DNA of 6,608 nucleotides from Rhodospirillaceae bacterium (GTDB lineage: Bacteria; Pseudomonadota; Alphaproteobacteria; MPNO01; UBA2964), in contig PBOV01000155.1 in assembly GCA_002724505.1 (NCBI GenBank), forward strand, positions 1-6,608, in the 5' to 3' direction. Position numbers and translations under genes: made by a program. The notes below the pieces were generated by a model. The model was given only the letters and a program-made list of their open reading frames with translations, did no database searches and was not told where the DNA came from. Positions 1-6,608 of this stretch are shown piece after piece (position 1 is the first letter of the stretch; every line of letters begins with the position of its first letter).

Positions 1-219
1 AGCATCACATGTCCTAAAGCTGAGTGGAGTTACCTCAACCAACCCGGACATCTTGAAGATTTGGGCCGACGTTTACTTGCATTAAAGCCCATTAATGCGT
101 CTCAAACTATTGAAATTCGAAATATCCCCTTCCGCGCTACTCGTGAGAGTAGAAACGGCACCAGTCCCCCGGCGGCCGATCAGGTCCCCCCCCCGTTCGC
201 CAAAGTAAGGCGTAAATAA
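1..219 (+). CDS. ftsL: Cell division protein FtsL, C-terminal part (5' truncated)
   Basis: The left edge is open in frame 1 for 72 codons up to a TAA at 217-219. FtsL is a small bitopic division protein that joins FtsQ and FtsB at the septum and helps activate FtsWI. The visible residues carry AEWSYLNQP (residues 7-15 of the fragment), followed by HLEDLGRRLLALKP, which I recognise as the conserved periplasmic end of alphaproteobacterial FtsL. The cytoplasmic start, membrane segment and coiled coil lie outside the window. The last 20 residues form a low-complexity, proline-rich tail (SPPAADQVPPPF) ending in basic residues, and this tail is encoded partly by a run of nine C. The stop overlaps the ftsI start by one base, and position just before ftsI fits ftsL. 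FtsL is poorly conserved in general, so the family call rests on the motif plus gene order. Confidence 0.85.
   Translation, partial: SITCPKAEWSYLNQPGHLEDLGRRLLALKPINASQTIEIRNIPFRATRESRNGTSPPAADQVPPPFAKVRRK
186..194 (+). repeat. C9 homopolymer in the 3' end of ftsL
   Basis: Nine consecutive C bases encode part of the proline stretch in the FtsL tail. Such runs are prone to replication slippage and to sequencing or assembly length errors. A one-base loss would end the frame at the TAA at 206-208, and a one-base gain at the TAA at 213-215, so either change alters only the last few residues and leaves ftsI untouched. Confidence 0.9.
206..210 (+). promoter_or_regulatory. Ribosome binding site of ftsI
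   Basis: TAAGG lies 8 bases before the ATG at 219, inside the last codons of ftsL. It is a moderate Shine-Dalgarno match. With the TAATG stop/start overlap it suggests that ftsI is translated by coupling to ftsL. Confidence 0.55.
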
Positions 220-1937
220 TGATCGGCCGCCAACCTTTTTTCCCAAAAAGAAGGCGGCGCGAGCCACCAGCAACGCCAAGTGTCGAGATCGGACGGAGTA
301 GGCTCTTAATCACAGGCGCATTATTTTCTGTGGCCTTCCTTGTCGTTACTGGACGCCTAATTGGCCTCACCATGTTTGTAGAAAAAAATGAGCCACAATA
401 TGCACGATCTGCAAACAAGGCACTTCTTAAGACAATTCGAGGCGATATCGTCGATCGTAACGGAATTTTGTTAGCGACGACTCTGAAAACATATTCACTG
501 TATGGGAATCCACGAATTATCCTGGATGCGCACGATGCTGTTAATAAACTCGCGAGGGCACTTCCGGAACTAGACCGAAGACTAACGTATGCAAAGCTGA
601 CACAAGATCGAAATTTTATTTGGTTGCGGCGCCACCTTACTCCTCGCCAGAAATACGAGGTGAATAAGCTCGGGGTTCCTGGCCTCGATTTCCGCGACGA
701 AGAACGGAGAGTGTACCCGTCGGCGGCACTTGCATCTCATGTTCTCGGCTACACCGACATAGATAATCGCGGGTTAGCAGGAATTGAAAGACATTTAAAT
801 CAAAGGCTTAAAAAAAACCACCGGCCACTAAAACTTTCGATTGATATTAGAGTTCAACATGCGGTTCGAAAGGAACTTTCGACCGCACTGCGCCAATTTG
901 GTGGCATTGGCGCCGCCGGAATAGTGATGGATGTCCGAAACGGCGAAGTTCTCGGCGTCGTCTCACTGCCAGATTTTGACCCAAATCTTCCTACCAAAAT
1001 TGATCCCGATAGGAGGTTTAATCGCGCGACACTTGGGGTCTACGAAATGGGTTCTACTCTCAAGATTTTTACTACAGCAATGGCGTTAGATTCCGGGAAA
1101 ATATCAATGCGGGACGGCTATGACGCAACCCATCCAATTCGTGTTTCCCGTTTCATTATCCGTGACTATCATGCGAAACGACGATGGCTGTCAGTCCCTG
1201 AGATTTTTATGTATTCCTCAAATATTGGCTCCGTCAAAATGCTTTTAGATGTGGGCATTACTGAACAACGTGCCTTCCTTCAAAAACTAGGTCTTCTGCA
1301 GCCATCACCGGTCGAATTATCCGAAATCGGTACCCCCCTCATTCCCAGCCCTTGGCGCGCGATCAATGCCATGACGATTTCATTTGGGCACGGACTTTCA
1401 ATTAGCCCAATGCAACTGGTCGCTGGCGTCGCCTCAATGATAAATGGCGGATTATACCACGCCCCCACACTTTTAAAGAAAGGACCAGATCTAAAAACTA
1501 AAGGCCGGCGCGTAATTTCAGCAAAAACATCAGAACAAGTCCGGCGCTTGCTGCGCCTAGTCGTTAAAAATGGAACAGGCCGAGAAGCTGCAGCCCAAGG
1601 CTATCTCGTAGGAGGCAAAACCGGTACCGCCGAAAAGGTAGTTGGAAGTCGGTATAAGAAAAAAGCAGTAATTTCCTCCTTCATTGGTGTTTTTCCGATG
1701 AGTGCTCCGCGTTACATCATATTCGCTATGATCGATGAGCCGAGTGATACGAAAGAAACACTTAGACGTCCTACAGGGGCCAGAGTAGCCGCCCCTGTCG
1801 TTGGGAAAGTCATCACCCGTATTGGCCCACTCCTTGGTGTTCCGGTCGTTGATGAACTCGCGCCAGAAACCTTACGTCAATTAGCCATTGATGTTGTCAC
1901 CGAAAAGAAAGGAAAGCGTCGTCTTGCTTCTTTCTGA
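219..1937 (+). CDS. ftsI: Septal peptidoglycan transpeptidase FtsI (PBP3, class B penicillin-binding protein)
   Basis: This 572-residue protein is the division-specific D,D-transpeptidase that cross-links septal peptidoglycan with FtsW and is the target of beta-lactams. A basic cytoplasmic N-terminus (KRRRRE, residues 10-15) precedes one membrane anchor at about 29-50. The non-catalytic pedestal follows, with the family motif RGDIVDRNG at 74-82 and RRVYP at 163-167. The transpeptidase domain covers about 230-540. It has all three active-site motifs: STLK at 279-282 with the nucleophile Ser279, SSN at 333-335, and KTGT at 467-470. The residues just before STLK read YEMG rather than the YEPG of E. 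coli, which I regard as normal for alphaproteobacteria. There are no PASTA domains. The ATG start overlaps the ftsL stop and has an upstream TAAGG. Length is typical of alphaproteobacterial FtsI, and the periplasmic site of action follows from the single anchor. The 3' end overlaps the start region of murE. Confidence 0.97.
   Translation: MIGRQPFFPKRRRREPPATPSVEIGRSRLLITGALFSVAFLVVTGRLIGLTMFVEKNEPQYARSANKALLKTIRGDIVDRNGILLATTLKTYSLYGNPRIILDAHDAVNKLARALPELDRRLTYAKLTQDRNFIWLRRHLTPRQKYEVNKLGVPGLDFRDEERRVYPSAALASHVLGYTDIDNRGLAGIERHLNQRLKKNHRPLKLSIDIRVQHAVRKELSTALRQFGGIGAAGIVMDVRNGEVLGVVSLPDFDPNLPTKIDPDRRFNRATLGVYEMGSTLKIFTTAMALDSGKISMRDGYDATHPIRVSRFIIRDYHAKRRWLSVPEIFMYSSNIGSVKMLLDVGITEQRAFLQKLGLLQPSPVELSEIGTPLIPSPWRAINAMTISFGHGLSISPMQLVAGVASMINGGLYHAPTLLKKGPDLKTKGRRVISAKTSEQVRRLLRLVVKNGTGREAAAQGYLVGGKTGTAEKVVGSRYKKKAVISSFIGVFPMSAPRYIIFAMIDEPSDTKETLRRPTGARVAAPVVGKVITRIGPLLGVPVVDELAPETLRQLAIDVVTEKKGKRRLASF
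1909..1913 (+). promoter_or_regulatory. Likely ribosome binding site of murE
   Basis: AAGGA sits within a purine-rich run (about 1907-1916) in the last codons of ftsI and lies 10 bases before the TTG at 1924. It decides the start choice, because the earlier candidates at 1888 (TTG) and 1891 (ATG) have no purine-rich stretch before them. Confidence 0.5.
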
Positions 1938-3396
1938 ACTCGCAAAAGGGGGGCCTGGAGCTCACTGCATCACTAAAGACCCTAAAATTGAGGGCCTTAC
2001 CGCGGATTCGCGTACCGTCAAACCAGGCTATCTATTTGCCGCACTTCAAGGTGCTCAATCCGATGGACGTCATTTCATAAAAGATGCGTTATCACGCGGG
2101 GCGGCCGCAATTCTTGCTGAGACTGGTACTGGTTTGCCTGCCACCGCGAGAGAAATTCCAATGATCAATGTTGATAACCCACGCCGAAGTCTTGCACTAT
2201 TTGCAAGTCGTTATTTCAGCCGGCAGCCTCGCATCGCTGCCGCCGTCACCGGCACTAACGGCAAAACCTCTGTCGCCTGGTTCACGCATCATATTTGGAA
2301 GCGTCTCAATCACCAATCAGCAGCCATAGGTTCTTTAGGTGTCACAACGGAGGCGGCAGGTGGTTTTAGTGGCGAAGGACTTACAACCGCGGACCCAATA
2401 ACATTACATCAACAGCTTCAGTCACTAGCAGATGAACGAATTGATCATGTGGTACTCGAGGCTTCGAGCCATGGTCTTGAGCAATCGCGACTAGATGGCG
2501 TAAATCTTGCAGCCGGGGCATTTACAAATCTTTCCTGTGATCATCTAGACTATCACGGTAGTATGGATGAATACCGGTCTGCTAAATTAAAACTTTTTAA
2601 TAATTTATTACCTAAAAACGCTACCGCTGTTCTCAACTCAGACTCCGATGATTACTCTGTTTTCAAATCGATTAGTAAGGCTCGTGGCCTCAAGGTGTTG
2701 TGCTATGGGAAAAATGCTGAAGAAATACGCATAGAAAACATAAAGGCGACACCAAGTGGCCAACAAATATCGATAAAAATATTAGGTCGGCAATACGAGA
2801 TTGAGCTAAACATGACGGGCTTTTTCCAAGCTCAGAACGTATTATGCGCCCTCGGTCTCACAATAGCATGCGGCGATGACCCAGAAAGGATCATTGACCT
2901 TCTGCCCGAACTTCGCAGCCCTCCTGGACGCCTAGAACTCGTAGGAATTACGCCGAAGGGCGCATCGGTCTACATTGATTACGCCCACACACCCGATGCA
3001 TTGATGTCATTGTTAGTGGCGCTCCGCCTTCACACACCGGGGAAACTCTCCATTGTATTCGGTTGCGGCGGCGATCGGGATAAAAGCAAACGGCCACAAA
3101 TGGGGGCAATTGCCAATGATCTAGCCGATCGGATCTATATTACAGATGACAACCCGCGAAGCGAATTACCAGGCGCTATTCGTGACGACATTTTGGCAAA
3201 ATGTCCGCAAGCCAAAGAAATTGGCAATAGAGCAGAGGCGATTCAATGCGCAATTATGGACCTGTTGCCCGACGATGTGCTCGTTATTGCGGGAAAAGGG
3301 CATGAAACTAGTCAGATTTTCGACAAACGAGTTCTTCCCTTTGAAGATAATGCCATCGCTCGCGCAGCTATTAACTCAGCTGAGGGTTTAAATTGA
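1924..3396 (+). CDS. murE: UDP-MurNAc-L-Ala-D-Glu:meso-diaminopimelate ligase MurE
   Basis: MurE is the cytoplasmic ATP-dependent ligase that adds the third stem-peptide residue. From the TTG at 1924 it has 490 residues. The N-terminal UDP-substrate domain includes LTADSRTVKPG (about 25-35) and LTTADP (153-158). The central ATPase domain has the P-loop TGTNGKTS at 109-116, DHLDYHG at 206-212 and a lysine at 221 (YRSAK) that matches the carbamylated lysine of the family. The C-terminal domain has DYAHTPDAL, GCGGDRDKSKRP (380-391), DNPR (409-412) and GKGHE (457-461). DNPR is the known signature for meso-DAP over L-lysine. The frame stays open to a TTG at 1888 and an ATG at 1891, giving up to 502 residues. 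I prefer 1924 because it has a Shine-Dalgarno match, a short ftsI overlap (14 bases) and the usual hydrophobic N-terminus (MLLSEL). The function is certain; the start is not. Confidence 0.96.
   Translation: MLLSELAKGGPGAHCITKDPKIEGLTADSRTVKPGYLFAALQGAQSDGRHFIKDALSRGAAAILAETGTGLPATAREIPMINVDNPRRSLALFASRYFSRQPRIAAAVTGTNGKTSVAWFTHHIWKRLNHQSAAIGSLGVTTEAAGGFSGEGLTTADPITLHQQLQSLADERIDHVVLEASSHGLEQSRLDGVNLAAGAFTNLSCDHLDYHGSMDEYRSAKLKLFNNLLPKNATAVLNSDSDDYSVFKSISKARGLKVLCYGKNAEEIRIENIKATPSGQQISIKILGRQYEIELNMTGFFQAQNVLCALGLTIACGDDPERIIDLLPELRSPPGRLELVGITPKGASVYIDYAHTPDALMSLLVALRLHTPGKLSIVFGCGGDRDKSKRPQMGAIANDLADRIYITDDNPRSELPGAIRDDILAKCPQAKEIGNRAEAIQCAIMDLLPDDVLVIAGKGHETSQIFDKRVLPFEDNAIARAAINSAEGLN
3382..3386 (+). 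promoter_or_regulatory. Ribosome binding site of murF
   Basis: GAGGG lies 9 bases before the ATG at 3396. It supports the ATG over the TTG one codon earlier (3393). The site is inside the last codons of murE, consistent with coupled translation. Confidence 0.6.
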
Positions 3397-4835
3397 TGAA
3401 ATCATCTTTATGGACCAAGAAATCTATTTGCGCGGCTACCGGCGGCACAGGCAGTGGCGATTGGTCTGTTACGGGTATTTCAATCGACAGCCGAACGGTT
3501 GAACCTGGCGATCTATTTATCGCACTGAAAGGGCCTCATACAGATGGCCATAAATATGTCAATCAAGCTCTGAGTAATGGTGCAGCAGCGGCATTAATAG
3601 ACCACCGGCCAGGCGACTTCGCAAAAAAAAGCGGGGAACTTGTTACAGTGGAAAATACGATGACAGCGCTCAACGATCTAGGTAAGGCAGCGCGTGACCG
3701 AAGTTCAGCTAAGATCATCGCTGTTACTGGGAGCGTTGGGAAGACAGGCACGAAGGATGCGCTCCGCAATGCCCTAACTTTGCAGGGGAAAACTAGTGCA
3801 AGCGCTCATAGTTACAACAATCAATGGGGGGTTCCCTTATCTTTAGCGCGCATGCCCGCAGACGCCGAATATGGGATCTTCGAGGTTGGAATGAATCATA
3901 GTGGCGAAATTAAATTGTTATCGCAAATGGTTCGACCGCACGTTGCAATTATTACCACTGTTGAACCAGCACATATCGAATTTTTCAACTCGATTGAGGA
4001 TATCGCAGATGCAAAGTCTGAAATTTTTATCGGCATGATGGGTGGAACGGCAATCCTAAACCGCGACAATCCTCATTATTTGCGGGTTGCCAAAGAAGCA
4101 AAGGGTCCTAATATCAAACGTGTTCTTTCCTTTGGAGAGCACCCTGAAGCCGATGCACGGTTGATCAACCGTGTGGCCGATTGTTCAGGCAACAACGTTG
4201 AAGCGGTAATTTGTGGCCGCCGGATTGGATACCGGCTCGGCCTCCCCGGGCAACATTTAGTCCAAAATAGCCTTGCAGTATTAGCCGCAATCTCTGCTGT
4301 CGGCGCTGACGTTGCCAGCGCTGCGAAAACACTGAACGAGCTAACACCAATAGCTGGTCGCGGCGCACGTCACACTATCAAAATTGATGACGGTAATTTT
4401 ACAATTATCGACGAAAGCTACAATGCCAACCCAGCCTCAATGCGCGCCGCTATTGAAACTCTGGCAGTAATTCGGCCTGGGCCATGCGCCAAACGAATTG
4501 CGGTTCTGAGTGATATGTGCGAGCTCGGGGAAAGCTCCAATGACTATCACGTTGAACTAGCAAGGACTCTTTCCACGTGCGGTATCGACAAGGTTTATGC
4601 TTGCGGAAAACATATGGCCGCTATGTTTGAAGCCCTCCCAGCCACTTTAAGAGGTGGGTTTAGCAACTCCACAACAGAGTTGGGACAAACTATTTCGAAA
4701 AAAATTCGAGCAGGAGATGTTGTGACCGTGAAGGGCTCGCTCGAAAGTGGAATGAAAACAGTAGTCGATCAACTAATTGCGTTACAAATAGGAGATGACG
4801 CCAAATCCCGATCGGTATCGAACGGGAATAGCTGA
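3396..4835 (+). CDS. murF: UDP-MurNAc-tripeptide:D-Ala-D-Ala ligase MurF
   Basis: MurF completes the cytoplasmic precursor by joining D-Ala-D-Ala to the UDP-MurNAc tripeptide with ATP. The 479-residue product is of normal length for the family. The N-terminal domain carries [14 protein letters not shown] (about 28-41), closely resembling the same part of MurE next door. The ATPase domain shows the P-loop [11 protein letters not shown] (111-121), [12 protein letters not shown] (139-150), [10 protein letters not shown] (163-172) and AKSEIF around Lys207. The C-terminal domain has [17 protein letters not shown] (339-349), DMCELGE (373-379) and VKGSLESGM (445-453). [11 protein letters not shown] and YNANP separate MurF from the other Mur ligases. 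In the last motif LESGM differs slightly from the L/NGSRM form I remember from relatives. The start is the ATG sharing its A with the murE stop (TGATG); a TTG one codon upstream is possible but unnecessary. The tail is short, polar and rich in Ser and Asn. Confidence 0.97.
   Translation: MKSSLWTKKSICAATGGTGSGDWSVTGISIDSRTVEPGDLFIALKGPHTDGHKYVNQALSNGAAAALIDHRPGDFAKKSGELVTVENTMTALNDLGKAARDRSSAKIIAVTGSVGKTGTKDALRNALTLQGKTSASAHSYNNQWGVPLSLARMPADAEYGIFEVGMNHSGEIKLLSQMVRPHVAIITTVEPAHIEFFNSIEDIADAKSEIFIGMMGGTAILNRDNPHYLRVAKEAKGPNIKRVLSFGEHPEADARLINRVADCSGNNVEAVICGRRIGYRLGLPGQHLVQNSLAVLAAISAVGADVASAAKTLNELTPIAGRGARHTIKIDDGNFTIIDESYNANPASMRAAIETLAVIRPGPCAKRIAVLSDMCELGESSNDYHVELARTLSTCGIDKVYACGKHMAAMFEALPATLRGGFSNSTTELGQTISKKIRAGDVVTVKGSLESGMKTVVDQLIALQIGDDAKSRSVSNGNS
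4156..4173. repeat. Perfect 18-bp palindrome inside murF
   Basis: CACGGTTGATCAACCGTG reads identically on both strands. In mRNA it could fold as a 7-bp stem with a GAUC loop, extendable by two G-U pairs (4155/4174 and 4154/4175). It lies in the MurF coding sequence between the ATPase motifs and YNANP. Chance expectation for a given 18-bp perfect palindrome over about 6.6 kb is roughly 0.03. No function can be assigned from the sequence. Confidence 0.9.
4806..4827 (+). other. Possible hairpin over the mraY ribosome binding region
   Basis: TCCCG at 4806-4810 can pair with CGGGA at 4823-4827, across the last codons of murF. The right arm contains the only purine-rich stretch near the mraY start (GGGAA, 4824-4828). 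An alternative pairing of CGAT (4809-4812) with ATCG (4817-4820) competes. The stem is short, so the structure is only a possibility. Confidence 0.3.
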
Positions 4836-4837
4836 CC

Positions 4838-5926
4838 ATGTTATATAATTTTCTTTTTCCTCTGGCAGACGATTTTGGCCTTTTGAATTTATTCCGTTAC
4901 CTGACTTTCCGGACCGGGGGAGCGATAATCACCGCCTTGATTATAAGCTTTATCCTTGGTGGCCCTTTAATCAAATGGCTGAAGAGCCAACAGGGCGAAG
5001 GTCAACCCATCCGAGAGGACGGACCTGAAAGTCATCCCCTGACTAAAAAAGGTACGCCAACAATGGGAGGGCTTTTAATTTTGATTGCCGTAAGTTCGGC
5101 AACACTTCTTTGGGCTGACATCAGCAACCGATATGTATGGGCTGTCCTCATTGTCACGTTAGGTTTTGGCAGCATCGGTTTCCTTGACGACTATCTTAAG
5201 CTTACAAGACGGTCTTCAAATGGTATGTCAGGAAAGTTAAAAATAATCGCTGAGATAATTATTGCAGGTGCTGTAGCGTGGTGGATTTCTGAGATTTCAC
5301 CCGATCCACTTTCTACTGGGCTCGCGATTCCTTTCTTCAAAAACCTCCTAATCGACCTTGGCTGGTTCTTTATCCCTTTCGCCACCATAGTCATTATAGT
5401 GGCATCCAATGCTGTTAACCTGACGGATGGGTTAGACGGACTGGCGATTGTCCCAGCTATGATTGTCGCTGGCTGCCTCGCTCTGATTACCTATATCGTT
5501 GGAAATCAAGTATTTTCGTCATACCTACAAGTTCAAAATGTTCCTGGAGCCGGGGAGCTAACGGTTTTCTGTGGTGCTCTGGTAGGGGCTAGTCTCGGTT
5601 TCCTCTGGTTTAACGCACCGCCCGCGATGATTTTTATGGGCGACACCGGCTCACTATCAGTAGGAGGAGCTATCGGTGCGGTTAGCGTGATTAGTAAACA
5701 TGAGTTGGTTCTTGCCATAATCGGTGGATTGTTTGTCTTGGAAACCGTTTCGGTGATAGTCCAGGTCATCTCCTTTAAGTTAACTGGCCGTCGCGTATTC
5801 CGTATGGCACCGCTCCACCACCATTTTGAGAAGAAAGGCTGGAAAGAATCAACAATTGTTATCAGATTTTGGATTATTGCGACGATCCTTGCACTAATCG
5901 GTCTTTCCACGTTGAAACTACGATGA
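4838..5926 (+). CDS. mraY: Phospho-N-acetylmuramoyl-pentapeptide transferase MraY
   Basis: MraY is the integral inner-membrane enzyme that transfers phospho-MurNAc-pentapeptide from UDP to undecaprenyl phosphate, giving lipid I. The product has 362 residues against about 360 in E. coli, with many hydrophobic segments consistent with the ten-helix fold. All hallmark motifs are present: KKGTPTMGG (70-78), DDYLK with the two aspartates at 117-118, [13 protein letters not shown] (191-203), FMGDTGSL with Asp269, and the [12 protein letters not shown] loop (324-335) with the histidine triplet at 327-329. These are specific to MraY as opposed to WecA-type transferases. The ATG at 4838 follows the murF stop after two bases. 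Its Shine-Dalgarno sequence is weak: GGGAA at 4824-4828 is the best candidate, and a better AGGAG at 4790-4794 is too far upstream. Translation therefore probably depends on ribosomes arriving from murF. Its position between murF and murD is the usual one. Confidence 0.98.
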   Translation: MLYNFLFPLADDFGLLNLFRYLTFRTGGAIITALIISFILGGPLIKWLKSQQGEGQPIREDGPESHPLTKKGTPTMGGLLILIAVSSATLLWADISNRYVWAVLIVTLGFGSIGFLDDYLKLTRRSSNGMSGKLKIIAEIIIAGAVAWWISEISPDPLSTGLAIPFFKNLLIDLGWFFIPFATIVIIVASNAVNLTDGLDGLAIVPAMIVAGCLALITYIVGNQVFSSYLQVQNVPGAGELTVFCGALVGASLGFLWFNAPPAMIFMGDTGSLSVGGAIGAVSVISKHELVLAIIGGLFVLETVSVIVQVISFKLTGRRVFRMAPLHHHFEKKGWKESTIVIRFWIIATILALIGLSTLKLR

Positions 5927-5930
5927 GGGA
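5925..5930 (+). promoter_or_regulatory. Ribosome binding site of murD
   Basis: GAGGGA overlaps the mraY stop codon and ends only 3 bases before the GTG at 5934. It is a good Shine-Dalgarno match with tight spacing. A stop in the murD frame at 5913-5915 rules out any start before it, which makes the GTG the natural choice. Confidence 0.55.
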
Positions 5931-5933
5931 CAT

Positions 5934-6608
5934 GTGATCAAGATACAAAACCGCCGAGATCAGACAATCGCCCTCTTCGGTCTTGGTTCATCCGGCCTCA
6001 TAACTGCACGCGCATTAGCTGCTAGCGGGGTAAATGTTCTGGCCTGGGATGACAGCCCGCCACAACGCAATAAGGCTAAGCAAGAACCAATCTCAATTCA
6101 GGATCTATACTCATATGATTTTACCAATATAGATGCTCTCGTGCTCGCCCCCGGCGTACCCTTTAAATATCTATCGCATCCCATTGCACAAAAAGCACGA
6201 GCCGCAGATCTTCCGATCATAGGTGACATCGAACTTTTAATAGAGGCCTGCCCCACCGCAAAGTTTATTGGTGTCACAGGTACAAACGGTAAATCTACAA
6301 CGACCGCCCTTATTGGCCACATGTTGCAAACAGCTGGAGTCAAAAATCAGATCGGTGGGAATTTAGGGCCGCCAGCACTTGGCCTTAATGAACCCAGCAC
6401 AAAGGAAATTATTGTTCTAGAACTGTCTTCTTATCAGTTAGATCTAACACGCGATGCAACGTTTGATATCGCCGTTTTCTTGAATATGAGTCCTGATCAT
6501 CTTGACCGGCATGGCGATATGGATGGATATTTTAGCGCGAAGCGGAAAATTTTTCGTGATCGACAAAACATCATCAAACCACAATCCGCCGTTGTCGGTA
6601 TTGATGAA
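5934..6608 (+). CDS. murD: UDP-MurNAc-L-Ala:D-glutamate ligase MurD, N-terminal half (3' truncated by window edge)
   Basis: An open frame of 225 codons runs from a GTG to the window edge, about half the usual length of roughly 450. MurD adds D-glutamate to UDP-MurNAc-L-Ala in the cytoplasm, the step before MurE. The N-terminal Rossmann-like domain for the UDP-substrate shows IALFGLGSSGLITARAL (about 12-28), then VLAWDD (35-40) and LAPGVP (71-76). The ATPase domain starts with the P-loop GVTGTNGKSTT (113-123), followed by GGNLG (141-145), ELSSYQLD (163-170), NMSPDHLDRHG (184-194) and a lysine at 203 (YFSAK) equivalent to the carbamylated lysine of Mur ligases. GLGxSG with ELSSYQL and NLG is typical of MurD rather than MurC, E or F. 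The D-Glu binding C-terminal domain is outside the window. Seven bases separate the start from the mraY stop. Confidence 0.96.
   Translation, partial: MIKIQNRRDQTIALFGLGSSGLITARALAASGVNVLAWDDSPPQRNKAKQEPISIQDLYSYDFTNIDALVLAPGVPFKYLSHPIAQKARAADLPIIGDIELLIEACPTAKFIGVTGTNGKSTTTALIGHMLQTAGVKNQIGGNLGPPALGLNEPSTKEIIVLELSSYQLDLTRDATFDIAVFLNMSPDHLDRHGDMDGYFSAKRKIFRDRQNIIKPQSAVVGIDE

Noticed and set aside
82..418. Minus-strand open frames opposite the ftsL/ftsI junction
   Set aside because: They are opposite genuine coding sequence on the plus strand, have no family resemblance, and arise from the stop-poor complement of proline- and arginine-rich codons.
3146..3391. Open frame of 81 codons on the plus strand inside the 3' end of murE
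   Set aside because: It is a shifted frame over the MurE C-terminal domain motifs (DNPR, GKGHE), and the protein has no recognisable features.
1984..3620. Sequence similarity between the N-terminal parts of murE and murF, taken at first as a repeat
   Set aside because: The similarity (SRTV-PG-LF-AL-G at protein level) is the known paralogy of Mur ligases, not a recent duplication; the DNA has diverged.
5533..5910. Open frame of 125 codons on the minus strand inside mraY
   Set aside because: It lies wholly opposite well-conserved MraY motifs, shows no recognisable domain and has composition expected of an antisense shadow.
5932..5937. An ATG directly followed by TGA (start-stop) overlapping the GTG start of murD
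   Set aside because: The ATG is only 1 base after the GAGGGA site, too close for efficient initiation, and such a hexamer is common by chance.

Overview
The window is a compact stretch of a division and cell wall (dcw) cluster, read entirely on the + strand: the 3' end of ftsL, then complete ftsI, murE, murF and mraY, then the first half of murD, which runs off the right edge. All six genes are ordinary members of well-known families with their catalytic motifs intact. I see no RNA gene, mobile element, CRISPR array, terminator or foreign insertion.

Organism: most likely an alphaproteobacterium, perhaps near the Rhodospirillales. The grounds are the FtsL C-terminus (AEWSYLNQP at the left edge), the style of the FtsI motifs (VYEMGSTLKIFTTAMALD, and IRDYHAKRRW before the SSN motif) and the gene order. 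The MurE motif DNPR indicates a meso-diaminopimelate peptidoglycan, as in Gram-negative bacteria. By eye the base composition is only moderate, with many AAA, AAT and ATT codons, so this is not a high-GC alphaproteobacterium. The assignment is by recognition, not by a search.

Layout: ftsL (1-219, partial) overlaps ftsI by one base (TAATG). ftsI (219-1937) probably overlaps murE by 14 bases if murE starts at a TTG at 1924. murE overlaps murF by one base (TGATG, 3394-3398). murF and mraY are 2 bases apart, and mraY and murD 7 bases apart. There is no space for internal promoters or terminators outside coding sequence, so one polycistronic, translationally coupled transcript is the simplest reading. 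Its promoter would lie upstream of the window.

How the genes work together: MurD, MurE and MurF add D-Glu, meso-DAP and D-Ala-D-Ala in turn to UDP-MurNAc-L-Ala in the cytoplasm. MraY moves the finished phospho-MurNAc-pentapeptide onto undecaprenyl phosphate to make lipid I. FtsI cross-links the resulting peptidoglycan at the septum, and FtsL is part of the FtsQLB complex that controls FtsWI. No undescribed system is visible. The points worth a second look are small: a C9 tract at the end of ftsL, the murE start, a perfect 18-bp palindrome inside murF, and a possible hairpin over the mraY ribosome binding region.
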